From: Himantopus leucocephalus | Lineage: Eukaryota; Chordata; Aves; Charadriiformes; Recurvirostridae | NCBI GenBank assembly: GCA_003993805.1 | Contig: RSEF01000020.1 | Location: forward strand, 8,746,734 to 8,810,733 | Length of the DNA stretch: 64,000 nt | Direction: 5' to 3' | Shown: piece after piece, positions 1 through 12,392 of the stretch | Numbering within the stretch: position 1 is the first letter of the stretch | Layout: each line of letters starts with the position of its first letter | Notes under the pieces: generated by a model | Database searches by the model: none | Seen by the model: the letters and a program-made list of their open reading frames with translations, nothing else | What the model was told of the DNA's origin: nothing | Made by a program: the position numbers and the translations under genes

Positions 1-3000
1 GGGGGGGGGGGGGGGGGGATGCGGAGTGCGCTGGAGAGGCTGGAAAGCAAAGGTTCAGAAATGCAGCCCTAGCTCCTGGGATGATGGGCACCTGCCAACC
101 ACGTGCCAAGGGCTAATTAGCTAAATTTGCACCCCAGCCACTGGCGGAGGGTGAAATTTGTTCTTCGGGCATTAACGATCACACATAAATTCAGCAACAG
201 AGAGCAGGCAGACACAGGGAGACACACGGCCTCATTTCTCCCACCACTGTCCACACCGTCTACGCCGAAAACATCACTGGTTAATACACACATCCGCCGC
301 CCATCAAAACTGACGTGCAGTGCATTACTGTTGGTGAACCCATTCATTTCAAGTACCATTAAACTGGGCTCAAGCTGTTTGGTAGGATGAGAAACAGATG
401 CGACGGGCAGGTAGATTTGTTCTTTGCTGTTAAACATTTGTGCAAAAAAGCACAAAAGGTCTTGTTTTCCTGATCAGCTGCTCACGCTTTCCAGTAGTCA
501 GCTGTTGGCTGCTCAGCCCCCCCCAGACTCACCCCTCCAGCATTCCCTCTGGTTCCCCATTTCACCCTCTTCAGCCTTGGCCTCGCAAGTGGTTCCCTGG
601 GCTCTCTGCTCGCTCTCTCCCAGCTTTCTGGTTTTGTTTAGCATATGTACAAGTCAAGCAAAGCCCAGCAGTGGCTCGGGCTAGCCGTGGCCTGCCCAAG
701 GCCAGCGTTACCAGCAAGCACTGGGAGGTCCTTGAGCATCGCTGCTCCCTTCAGTGGGTCGGTGCTGAGCAGGCAGAGCAGCACCAGCAGGCACTGCATC
801 TTCCGGCAGACCGTTAAACATGAAGAGGGGAGAAAGAAAGAAAACAAAAAAAGAGAAACTGCATTACAGCTAGAGAAGTTAGAGCAAGAGCTCTTTTTCC
901 AGAGCTGGAAAGCCTGCAAAACAGACATGGAAAATGATGTCTAGGGTGGTCAAGCTGTGGAAGAGCACAGTCACTGCTTAGCCCTGCACCAGCTCCAGAA
1001 GAGCAAGAGATGTTTGGTTCAGTAGACGAACACTGACTGCTTTACATAATATCGCAGAGCTGTGGCAAACAACCAGAGCATCAGAGAAACTGGCAGGAAG
1101 TAATGAATGAAAAGTCACAGCAAAATGAAAAAAATTATCTCTTGAGCCCCAAACCCCACTTCTCCAGAGTCGCCTCTACAACGGGATTCAGCGGTCCTTC
1201 ACAGAGGCGGTGGTGACAGATTCTGTTCCTTGTGTGATGTTATAAATCACGTAACGACGCAAGGCGAGAGAGATTCCAGAAGTGGATTATCTGCCCGCCA
1301 TAGCCGACGGACTTGTTTGAAGAATGAGAAATAATGTCCATTAAGAAGGGGGACGTTGGCTTCTCCAAGATTTGCAATAATATATATTCATTGTAGCTTC
1401 TGTATTTGCTCCATCAGACTCCTTTTAGAGATGGCAGAAATCTCTGCAGAACCTCTTTTGCAATGTTAGACGTCAGAACAAAGAAAAACAGAGTAACTGT
1501 TCACAAGGAGAAAAGAGGGGCCTGGGAAAAAACACGCGGCGGGAAAAAGATTCCTGCTGACTTCGGCTTGCATTGGGACACTACTTAAAACCCAGACCCA
1601 GCAAGGGGAACGTGGTCAGCAGGATGTCACAGGCCATGTCCCCACCCCTTTCAAAGTCCCTCCATGATCACTGAACTTCTCAGGGAGAGCACATTTGAGA
1701 CAAGGTCTCAGGATGCACGTGGCAGCGTGATGGTGAGGGTCCGGTCCAGATCACAGGTGACTGACCCCACCAGTACATCCCATCTGCTCTTGGACCTAGC
1801 CATCAACATAAGCCCAGACGCTCGCACACAGCCGTTAGCTCGAGCCAGCAGAGAAAGGCAGCCGAGCTCATCCTCCCCCTTGGCCCTGAAAGGCAGCTCC
1901 ACCTGCCCGCTCAGTGCTTGCTGGGCCAGTGCCGTGGGGTCAGCATCTGATGCCTCCATACGTTGGAAACCCAACGTTGCTGTCGGCCAGGTACCTCCCT
2001 GCCCATTCCTGAGGCTGCAAGCAAAGAACTGATCCATAGGAACAGGCATATTATACAATAAAACCATTTCGTGCAAGAGACAGCTGATCCCCAGGGGCAC
2101 CTGCCTAACAGAGCTGGAGTCAACCGATTCCTCTTTCTAAAATAGCAGGACAACGAAACAAGTATAATTCATGCCCATTTCAAGCATAAATACAACAGAA
2201 ATCTCTCCACTTCTACCCATTTTTTTCCTTCCATTTGCTCTCCAGCCCCCAAAGCTACGGAGGTACCACACCAAGAAATACATCAGCTCCCGCTACATTT
2301 TCCTGGGACCACTCAATGGGAGAAGAAAGAGCCATTTAGCTCCCAGAACCTGAGCCTGACCTCACAGGAAGAGTTGCTTCAGTCCGATTCCAGTCTCTCC
2401 CATGTTTCCGTGACTTGCTCATGCCCTTCGGTCATGCCCAAAGGACAGCAGCCACCAAGATCAGAGGTCCCACACCCCCTTAAGCTATAAGGGCCCGTGG
2501 TGATGAGAATAACCAGATCCACCTAATGCCAGCAGCCACCTGCATTTTGAAGAATACCATCTGCAGTGGTGACCCTGATCCTCACTACTTACAAATAATT
2601 AGAGTGGATCCTGCTTTCACCAAAAATTCATTTAGAGCAAAATCCCTCAAGCTCTAACAGGAAAAAGAAAGTACACTATGCTACCCACTCCACTGATATT
2701 TTATTGTTTGCCATCATTATTTGCAATTTTCCAGGGACTGATCATTTCAGGTGATTGTGGATGAGGCCATTAACACTCCTCTCTGCAATATTATATTCTT
2801 TTTTAAGTCTTATTCCTCTTTGCACCTCAAACCCGTTGACCTTAAAGTAAGCAAATCCCTCCACTCTTACAAGACAGAACCCCCTCTTCCCCCCCGTTAT
2901 CCCCTCACCCAGGACATTGATTTTTATTATTTTTTCTTTCCACCATTCTGGGAACAGGCACCCACTGCTCACTATTTGGGGGTCCCCACAGCCCAGGTGC

Positions 3001-6000
3001 TGGGAGAGGAAGGGTCTCTGATTTAGGGAAAGGAAATGATGGTTGCACGATTTCCACAGGTACTTAGTATGAAACAGAAGCAGATGCGGAATTCGGATCC
3101 TCCAAGCTCCATCCCAGCACTTTAACCTCTTATCCCTCAGGGAGGAAACCATCTCTGTGCTCAGATGGCGATTTTCACAGAAGTCCTTCAAAGTAAGGAG
3201 CTGCTTATCACCTCTGTACTGAAGTCATTTTACATAGTGAACAGCTTTGAGAGCAACGAATTCACTGCAAAAAAAAAAAAGTCTGGCACCAAGATATTCA
3301 GCGTCCATTTGCTGTTTACTTCCCTCTGAGCTTGCTTTCCCCAAAGAGGTGTCACTCAAGTTCTGGCTGTTCTTGGGATCAATAGCAGCTGATGCCTGAT
3401 AACTTGCTTTTGGGCAGCTTCTTTTCACATTTTAACCCCACTAAATGCAGTCTCAGAAGCCTTCTCTTGCTCCATTTTCTAGCAAGAGGAAACAATAGAT
3501 GTTTACTGAAAATTTCAAGCAACTGTAGAGGGAAATATATTCCACCAGTTTTTCAAAGGCTTGAATATCTGCCTTGAAAAGACTCCAGCCTTTAACAAAT
3601 CTGTAACTAGGAAGAACCATCAGCTAGGTAGAGGATATGTATGTAAATAATATGCAACAAGCAGCAGATATGTAATGTCTCCTCACATATGCTATTTATG
3701 CGGCTGTCATGCTCACTCTGAAGATGTCATGCGAAGAGCCATGCCAGAAGCACCGTACACACGCTCCAGCTCCCCATAATTTTATGTGGGATTGAGAGTC
3801 AACGGCCCTGCTGGGATAAGTTGGTTCCAGCAAAGCTGTGCTGCTTCACAGGAGCCAAAAACCAGGGCCTGAAGGTTTGACAGAATAGGAAAACACTTCT
3901 AAATTTGCATTGCAGAGATGCCAGTGGCTGCACCCAGCCATGCCTGCCCGCAGGACCATGGGCACACACACACTGGGTGCGCGGAGGTGGACCAGTGACC
4001 ATGAGAGGGGTTATCCAGCATCCTGGGCTGCTCTGCTGTCCCTCACAGCTAGGGAAATTGTACCATTCCCCCACAAAATATTATATTTAACCTCCACCGA
4101 GAGCCTGTCCCTCCTTGCCCCAAGCCAAAACCTTACCTACAATCTGCTTGGTCCCACCAGCACTGATCTGCTTCCACATACCCCTCACACTCCACACCCC
4201 CTCCCCCAGCCCCACACAGCCCTTTTATCCCTCTCCCACCCAACCCACATCCCCTGTGCTCATCAGGGGATGAAATCATGTCACCTGGGGCTGCTCCTCT
4301 CCATGGGATCTTCCAACCTCAACAAAGCTTGTTGCACAAAGGGTGCAGCGGTGGCTTGGGAACTGCGTGAGGTTTTCAGACCTGGTTTAGCAAAAGCGAC
4401 GATGCTGGGAGTGAGGGTGTGTGATTGAGCCAGGCTTTTGGATGTGACAAACTGTGTGAAAAGTCCCTGAGAAACACATATCCCACTACAATTTCATCTT
4501 CTGAATGTGAAAAATTGTATGTAAGTCTTTAACCCTACCACAATTTTCACTACTGGGCTCTCAGAAACACAAAAGGAACAAATTTGGGGCTGTTATTGAA
4601 GCGTTTTCCAACCAGCAGGCACAAAGTTTGTTAGAGGTCCCCTGGTGATGGGGCAGCACAGCATTGCCCTGCGTCCAGTTTACACTGTGGTTGACTCGAG
4701 CGCTGGGATAAGGAGTAAGTGAGAGCTGGGCACAGCCATGGAGCTGGGAAATTATGGGTGGCATGGGAATACCTTGCTTCTGGCGCTAACGAGAGCAGCA
4801 TTGGTTCTTCACACAGATGTCTGACAGTGGGCTCTCGGGCATCCTTGCAAAGAGATCTGGACACTTTGGGGTGTATGTAGGGACCCAACTCCCAAGCCGA
4901 AGGGAGTTAGGAACCCTAACTGAAATCTCCCCCATATGTGTGTGCATTACTCTGGGTCAGGACTCCTCAGCCCGGCTCTGGTCCCGGCCATGGCTCCCTC
5001 CATGCCCTCGCGGGCAGCCTGTGCGGGGCGAGCAGCCGCAGAACCGAGGGGATGCCAGCGCTGAGCACGAACAAGACCAGACGCACTGGCAAAGGTAGTT
5101 AACTACCGAGTTAGGGGGTTGAGAGAAGCGGCTGTGCAGAAGGGAGAAGAAGGGCTGCAAGGTCCCCGTCTGCGCTCGCGGGTGATTTCTTTGACGGAGG
5201 AACTGGGGCGAGGGGCAGCTCTGCCCCCATCAGATCTGCGCGTGAGTGTGCAGAGCTGCAGGTTAGTGTTGGAGGAGGGACAGGAGGCAGCAGGAGGGAA
5301 GAGAACGGTGCTCTGGAAATGTTCCTGGCAGCGGGAAGGGATGGACGAGCCCCCGGCATTGCACCCAGTCCTCCAGCACCAGCCAGCATCAGTGCTGTCC
5401 CCTGCTTCCCCTTCGGCTCAGCCCAAGGAGCAGCAAGCAGTTGAGGAAGATGCTGGAGGTGTCGAAGATGTGCCCGGTCAGAGTGAGGCAGCCTCCGAGA
5501 GGAGTCATATCAGACACTTCTCAGAGGTGAAGAGACCGAGACCTTCTTAAAGAGTGACCCACTGCAGAAATGGTCGGGTCGCTCACTAACAGTCGTATGT
5601 CTCAGAAGCCACCCCGGGTGGTCGGCAGGGTACAGCTGCACTTCGGCACCTCATCCTCTCCTTCAGACACAGGGAGATGCTCCTGCCAGGCCTGTTCCCA
5701 CCTCAGTCCCAGTTTCTGAAGCTCTCCTTTCTTCGCCCCAATTGCCCTCAAGACCATTTTGCTTCATATCTTCTGCTTTTTCCAGACTTGCCCCTCCATC
5801 ACCTTCGCTGAGGCAGTGTTGGGTTGAGTCCCTCTCCCAGAGCAGCGTGAGCTCAGTGCTGGAGGCAGGATCTGCCAGCTACACTAATCACAGAAATAAG
5901 GATTGACTTTTTACACCGTGCTTCTCCTGCAGAAACCCAGACAGTGCTGCAAACTCTGTAAACTCATTTATGAGATGGATGGAGGGGGAGAGATACCAGG

Positions 6001-9000
6001 GGCCTGGGGCTAAAAGGCAGGAGGTGAGAGTAAAGGCGCATCCCAGAGAGGTAAAAATGTCTCAGCCTTGCGAAGTGCTGTTGCCATGCCAGAGGAGCTG
6101 CAGTCGTGAGAGCTATCCAAATCGAGGGCATCATCATCTGAAAGCAACATCCCACCAGTGAGCCGGCCGGGCGAGGGCACCCACCCCCAATGGCTTTCCC
6201 ACCCGTCTCCTCACCAGCACCAGCACAGCCATGAGGATCCCCAGTCCCCTTCGCATTTATCACATCCCCTGCTCAGTTCACATCACAACCTCTCAAGGCA
6301 TTTTTATTTGCTCTGCTCCAAACGCTCCATCTCGAATACAAACCAGATCAGATTTCCCCTGGAAACCATCCCAGATTGCTGAGAAATTCTAATAGCATCC
6401 GCAAGCGCTAAAGCTTTCTGAGACCACAGACATGCCCAGATATCATGTTGCTCAGATCTCAGCAACATCAAAGGGTGGAACAGCTGTGACACATGAAACT
6501 GGGAAATTTCACACACTTTTGTGAAATATTACTATTAATTTGGGGTTTTTTGCACTACCTAGAAGTGTCAGTTTCAATCTGGTAAGTAAGGGAGGTTTTC
6601 TAATCGTTCAGCATAGTATGTAGGACAGGAAACCTATTCCCTCCCCAGGTCCCATCTAGTCATCTGAGCGCCAAACCTCCACATTTTGGAGTGATAAAGG
6701 AGCGACAGAGGTGCCTTGGAGAATGTAGAAACAGTCTTAGACATCTATTTCCTCTGGGATCTCACTGGATTAATTTCTGAGGAAACTTTGGGAGACCTTT
6801 GCCACATGTCTTTTATTTTTTATTATTACTGTATGTGTCGAACGCTTCCAGCTACCACCCCTGATGTGTGATCAAAGCTTTCTAGTTTTAACACAATAGA
6901 AATGCTGCACAGGTCAGGGACAATCCTAGGAGCAATTTCTCCTCCTTCTCCCAACACCCCCTGTCCCATGACTTCAGAACAGCCACCATGTGCTGCCTGA
7001 GCTTTCACTACAGCTTCATACATCAGGACTGACTGTTCCAGAAAGACGTTCCTGCAAGTTCTTCCCAAGGTTTCCCAACGGCTGAGGTTTGGTGCAGAGA
7101 GATTAGGTCCCTGCTCTGCATTGAGGGTCAATCCATGTGAGAGAACAGGCTCGAGAACAAACAAAATCTCCTAGCTGTTCTTGAAATAATAATAATAATA
7201 ATTAAAAAACTCTTCAAAAATTATAAAGCTCAGTTGAGGTCTTTGTATGAGATCCCCCTACAAGCTGGAGCATCATCTCACTCTATCAATTGGTTTCATG
7301 AAAATCTGAATGAGGGCTGAGGAAAGAGAAAGGAAAAAAGAAGAGAAATGGCATTTTTAATATTGGTCCTGGAGCTCAGGGGCAATTATACTTTTGGAGG
7401 TTTGGATTTGTGGTTTCCTGCAGGCTTTGATCTTTCAGACAAGGTGGATTAGATTTTGCAATATACTTGGAGTTGCTTCTACTAACTTTAAACTAGATAC
7501 TGAAGCAGTTCAATGCCATAGTCACCAAGGGTGGTTGTTAAATTTTGCCAAAGGACACCTTTTACTGCCTCCTCATTGTGAATCTCAGGGTAAGACAGTA
7601 AAATCTAAATGATTTAACAAGCCTGCCTTATTACTGTCCTCCTTGCCCTTGTTTTCTTCACTTAAGCCTTCAGGTAGTGAGCCATTACAGAGCAGCACCC
7701 ACACATCCCATTAAAAATCCCCAAGCCTGCAAATTGGGCTACTTTGCACCTCCTGCCCAACACCACCTGAGCTCTTTCATGGGTTTGCAGATCCCATTGG
7801 AGCCAGCAGGTGATGCTGAAGCAGAAAACATGGAGTTTATTCTGCCTTCTATTAGGCTTTTATTTTCCTCCCATAAAATTCCTAAGTGAGAAAAATAGTG
7901 TGATCTTGGTGGGGGATTTAGAACGTGTAGGATAGAAATGATGACATGTAGCATATGGCTTTGTTCTCACTGTCTAGTCAGCTCTTCAATCCCAGCAAAT
8001 ACACATGGGCTTTTTCACACCTAGGATGGAGCGAGGACACCTGAAAGAAAATAGGAACATTTCTGTAGTGGGCGGTTAGTGAGGTCTAAGCTGTCCTTGA
8101 GCTGACCTTCTCGCAGCACTTGCAAAGCCCCAAAGCTGCACTTTCCTGACCTCGCTTTGACATTCCCGGTGTGTGACAGTCACCACGTGTCCCCTTGCAA
8201 GTCTGCAGGTGTTGGAGTGAACATTGCAGGAAGCAGCTGTGTTGGGAGAGGAGACTCATGGTCAGCGTCTTACTGACTTCTAGTGCGCTCCTCTGCAAAT
8301 ATCAGGTAGTGCCGTCAATGACCCTGTCCAAAGCAAGAAGAGATGGCTTTTTCTTTTCCAAGGCGTGCACCATCAGCAGTTTATGGGAGTCATACTGATT
8401 TGCAAGTCTCCCTGGCAAATCATCTTGATGGTCTTCCCTTGAAGCGTGAACATTGCACGGGTTTGCAGTGCTACAGATGCACCTCTCCGGGTTGTTTTTT
8501 GCTTTTAGTGCTTGAGTTAATTCTGCATCTAAATGTTTCACCTGAGCTCTCTGCCTGCCAGAGAGATCATGTTTATTAGATAAAAAGAAAGGGAAACGGA
8601 TATGTCATCACTGCATATCAACAGAATCCCTTGCTGTTGCCGGTGTTCCCTGAGAGACGTAAAGGCTGCACCATCCTTCTCCAGCACCCCACCACTGCGG
8701 GGGACCCCGGATGCCTGCACAAGCCCCCGCTCACCTCCCGTCTCCAGCCAGCCGTGGCACACAGCTGGCCAGTCCCAGACACATCCAGATGTGCAGCCAC
8801 CACCGCATCCTCCCCATTTCCACACCGGTTACTACCCACCAGCTGCCACCAAGGGCAGGCACAGCCCGGCCGACGCGGTGGCACCCTCACCCTGCAAACG
8901 TTCACGTAATTGTGGCGAACCCCATCCCAGTTCCCTACTTGTTGTTCCCCTTCTGTCACTGTCATCCCTGTGATGTGCAAAGCAGGAACCCATGGACTAA

Positions 9001-9382
9001 ATGGCTTTTGCCTTCTAAGCTTGATCTGCTGATGTAGCCCCAGGAGGAATAACTTTTTTTATTCCCCTGACCATCCCTTGGCTTTTCCCTTAGCTGGCAG
9101 CTCAAGCATATGATATGTGCTAATTCTGTTCAGGCAAAATCTAAAAATCAAATCAGTAGTTTTACCAGAAACATTAAACTGTGGAGAAAAGACACTTGAT
9201 AGGCAGCCTCCACTCCAGGGGACGGGAAATGCAAAAGATCTTCCTGACAGGCAATGACATTTGCAAGTGTTGCCAAACTTCAGTAACTGAAGGGGAAACA
9301 ATAATCTTCAGTATTTCAAGGGAAGAATTTGACACCTTCAGTCCTGCCCCACTCACAGTGGGGAACAAGACCCAACACCGAA
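1..9382. other. No supportable gene; intergenic or intronic sequence
   Basis: The window opens with 18 G bases, probably a low-quality contig end or homopolymer. Open frames here are short, lack recognisable domains and are not framed by consistent splice sites. A pyrimidine-rich stretch lies near 4120-4260. The region 5000-5550 is GC-richer and open for 143 codons on the plus strand but resembles no family I know. Confidence 0.6.
7185..7202. repeat. (AAT)n microsatellite
   Basis: About six tandem aat units are followed by a short A-rich tail. No gene lies nearby. Confidence 0.85.
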
Positions 9383-9566
9383 AGGGTTATCAAACATTGG
9401 AACAGGCTGCGCAGGGAAGCGGTGGAGTCGCCATCCCTGGAGGTATTTAAAAGATGGGCAGACGGGGTGCTGAGGGACATGGTTTAGTGATGGACTTGGG
9501 TTGATGGTTGGACTCAATGATCTTCAAGGTCCCTTCCAACCTACGCGATTCTGTGATTCTGTGATT
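9383..9566 (+). mobile_element. CR1 LINE, 3' end fragment
   Basis: The segment carries the typical CR1 3' region: a block like aaacattggaacaggctgc, then tggactcaatgatcttcaag and gtcccttccaacc, ending in tandem gattctgt units. Only the last ~185 bp of the element is present, as is usual for 5'-truncated CR1 insertions. Confidence 0.9.
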
Positions 9567-10580
9567 GAGGAGAGCATGGAAGTGGACACCAGCAAATTGG
9601 CCAGTGGCTCCACTGGCTCCACAACACCCCGGTTTCTGTGTATTATATTTGCAATGCTGGGTGTAAATTGGAAACTGGGGGCTGCGACACACGGATCCGA
9701 GTGTGCAAAGAATGTGCACGCCAGCGGGAGTGCTGAAGGTATATGCACACACGTTTTCATCGATCCTGCTGGATCTGATGGATTTGCGCAGGGGATGTTT
9801 TTCTCCCTGCATCCCTCATTGCTTTGCCTGCACAACTCCCAGACATCCTCCGCTAAGGAAGTTCACCGCTGGACTTTCACATACAACGAACAGTAACATC
9901 TGGTAGTTTAGGGGTCTGTAGGATGCTTTTATTTCCAGCATGGAAACGTACTGGGCTTAAAAGTTTTGCTTGATGGATATTTTTGTAAAGATTTTAGTTC
10001 CTTTTATTTTCCTTCCCCTGAGGTTTTAGTTCAGTTGATGTGCACTGATTTCCCTGAAAGCCCATGCATCACGAGGATCCAAACAGAACAAAGACTGCAA
10101 GTTCAAAGCAAACTTTCATATCCCCTTTTAATTCCTAGCTCAACCCTAGATAAATTTCACCCAAATTTTCCTGCAGTTTTGGTCAACCTTGCACGGCATT
10201 TCTCCCAGAAAGAATTGATGCCACTAACGTTTTCTTGAAAGCTCCAGCTAAAGAGCGAGCCAAACCGTGGGTAAGAGACACAGCGACCTTGATGGAAAAT
10301 AAACAAAAGAAACATGAAACAGAAATGCTCAGAGTCCTCCATGGTGTCCTCCCATGACATCGGCTACTTCAGCTGCGGAAAATGTCACCTCTGGCAACCA
10401 GATGGCGTGATTTAAAATTAATTTCTAGGAAAAAGGAAGAAACAAAGAAAGAAAGAAAACTATTTGCTTTAATTCTAAGAAGTACCAGGTACGGCTGCCA
10501 TCCTCAAGGAGAGCGTCGAAAAAACATTTCCTAGTTAGCTTGGGGGGCTGTTGGGTTTTTTGCTCCTTAACAACAAGACA
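9567..10580. other. No gene seen
   Basis: The unique sequence between the CR1 3' end and the 10-N gap shows no exon or repeat that I can support. Confidence 0.6.
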
Positions 10581-10590
10581 NNNNNNNNNN
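10581..10590. other. Assembly gap (10 N) bordered by a poly-A run
   Basis: Ten N bases are followed by 24 A bases at 10591-10614. The gap separates a left part with no recognised gene from the piece that carries the minus-strand RTEL1 exons. Confidence 0.97.
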
Positions 10591-10864
10591 AAAAAAAAAA
10601 AAAAAAAAAAAAAAGGTGTTCTAGGCCTTAGCGGGGGAAACCCCAACCTCCCTCCTTCAAAAGACAGTATCTTCAACAAAATACACTGAAACGGCACACT
10701 AAGCTTCTGAAAATGAAAAATACAGTCCGAGGGTTTTCCAGACTTCTTCTCTGTAAAAATCAATTACAATTGCTGAGCCCCTTTCCAGATCGGAGGAACG
10801 TGTGGCATTTTCCCCTTTTTTTTCAGTGAAAGCTCATTGAGATCTATTTTTTTATTTTTTCTGT

Positions 10865-10931
10865 ATTGCTGAAAAACAGTAGGTCAGGCCTGCAGCANAT
10901 TGCTGAAAAACAGTAGGTCAGGCCTGCAGCA
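10865..10931. other. 33-bp exact duplication around a single N
   Basis: Bases 10865-10897 and 10899-10931 are identical and are separated by one N. This is the signature of two contigs placed side by side without merging their overlap. The true sequence probably has one copy. Confidence 0.92.
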
Positions 10932-12278
10932 GGCTAAATTACAGAATTCTCAGCCAGAGGCCAACACATAAAGATATGCATTGCTACAGGAAGAAAGTTA
11001 AACAGAAGAACACATGTATCATACAAAAAAAAGGAACTGATCCTCATTTCAAAATACTACATAAGGATTACATCCCTAAACGCAGTATGAGCACCAGCGT
11101 GATGCCACTCTTCAGTAACTTCAGAGAACGGGCAAGCACAGAACCTTCTGCCATGTGCACCAAAGCATGAAAAGCCTTTTAAAGCCTTTTAAAACTATAC
11201 ACAGAGATGCCAACGGGACTATCATATTGCACAACGGAAGTTGTACAATGAATACAATGAAATCAAGTTTTGGCCTTCCTTGCTGGCAGTATATTATGCT
11301 GGCAGCAGAAGCTGCAGCAGGAACACTGTCTACTCTGAAAAACAGAAAGACACAGGCAAAATGATGAAAGACCAGAGAAAAGCAAGAAGAATGGTGATGA
11401 AAAGTTTGACAAATATTTGGATGTATTTTCCTTAAGAAGGCACCACAGAGGTAAAAGAGAGGCTGGTCATGGTGACAAGCTTTAAATCCAAAAATAGTTG
11501 TTGCAAAGGCCAGTTTCAAATCAATTAAGCCTTCAGCAAAGAAATTTAGGATGGGGCTCCATGTCAGTGAGGGTGCACTGCTCTGTAAGGGACGGAGAGG
11601 TGGTACCTAAGCGTGACACGAAGGCGTGCAGGGCAGGGGTCCTGGCCCAGACCCACACCAACAGAGCAAGGCAAGCAGGAAAGACTCGGATGCAGTAGCC
11701 AGGCTCAGCCACAAATCCAGATCATCAGGCAAAGTCATGGTGATGGGGAAGGTCCAAGGACAAGCCTGGAATGCAAGCCAGGTCAGTAAATCAGGAGCAG
11801 GTCCAGTGACAGTAAGGACTGTCACAGTCCAGGGATGGTGAGGCAGGCCCATAGGGACAGGCAGGTCTGAGGTCAAAATGGGAAGTCAATCAGTAGGTCA
11901 GGGTCAGATCAACAGGGTCCATGGCCAGGTGTGGTTATGATGGAGCTGGAGACAGATAGTTCTACAGCCCAGGCAGTGACTGAAGGCCTATGCCAGACCT
12001 TCAGTGGAGCTCCTGGGTGATGGTTGTGGGTGGAGGTCCCAGCTGGGGCTGGTCAGGGCCGTTAAGGACTATTAGTGCATTACGTTTGATCCCTTCCAGC
12101 CCTCCAGTTCTACATTTTCAACAGTGGTTAAAGGGTGTTGTTATTCAGCACAGTGTTTATGCAAGAAAATAACTACAGAGACCACTGTAGACCACTTCAC
12201 TAGCACCCTCCTGTACGCAGAACCCAAAATGTCAGAACCCAAGGCTTCAAAGCAGAATTCCACATGGAAGTTCATTAC
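10932..12278. other. Presumed RTEL1 intron sequence, no exon found
   Basis: By gene order this should be the intron after the exon at 12279-12392 (minus strand). I read the minus strand for the expected FSEEC…FFPSYPVM exon and did not find it. A short tandem (aaagcctttta twice) lies at 11171-11194, and the ggtcag-rich stretch occupies the middle. Confidence 0.6.
11640..11980. repeat. Degenerate ggtcag/caggtc-rich stretch
   Basis: The words ggtcag, aggtcc, caggtc and gggtcagatc recur irregularly over about 340 bases. They suggest a decayed tandem array or a strongly biased sequence. No unit length is clear by eye. Confidence 0.4.
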
Positions 12279-12392
12279 CTTCTTTCATAGGTAGAAGTAA
12301 GCACAGCTCCATCAGGTCCCTTAGGAATGATCCCAACCCAGAGCTGGTGTTTTTCGATAACATGAGGATTCTCCAAGCAAACAGGAAAAGGG
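12279..12392 (-). CDS. RTEL1: RTEL1 exon encoding [20 protein letters not shown] region
   Basis: The 114-bp exon lies between tctttag and gtaatg on the minus strand. One base completes the isoleucine codon from the previous exon, then [20 protein letters not shown] and [13 protein letters not shown] follow. This is the last RTEL1 exon I can find in this block. Roughly 90 residues that should follow it (FSEEC to CRGK in the human protein) were not found. Confidence 0.95.

Noticed and set aside
1..18. Poly-G run as a biological feature
   Set aside because: Eighteen G bases at the very start are more likely a contig end or base-calling artefact than a G-quadruplex element.
2742..3191. A 149-codon open frame on the minus strand
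   Set aside because: No recognisable domain and no exon context; chance is the simpler explanation.
5119..5550. A 143-codon open frame on the plus strand
   Set aside because: It is Glu/Gln/Ser-rich with no family resemblance, no clear splice sites and only mild GC enrichment.
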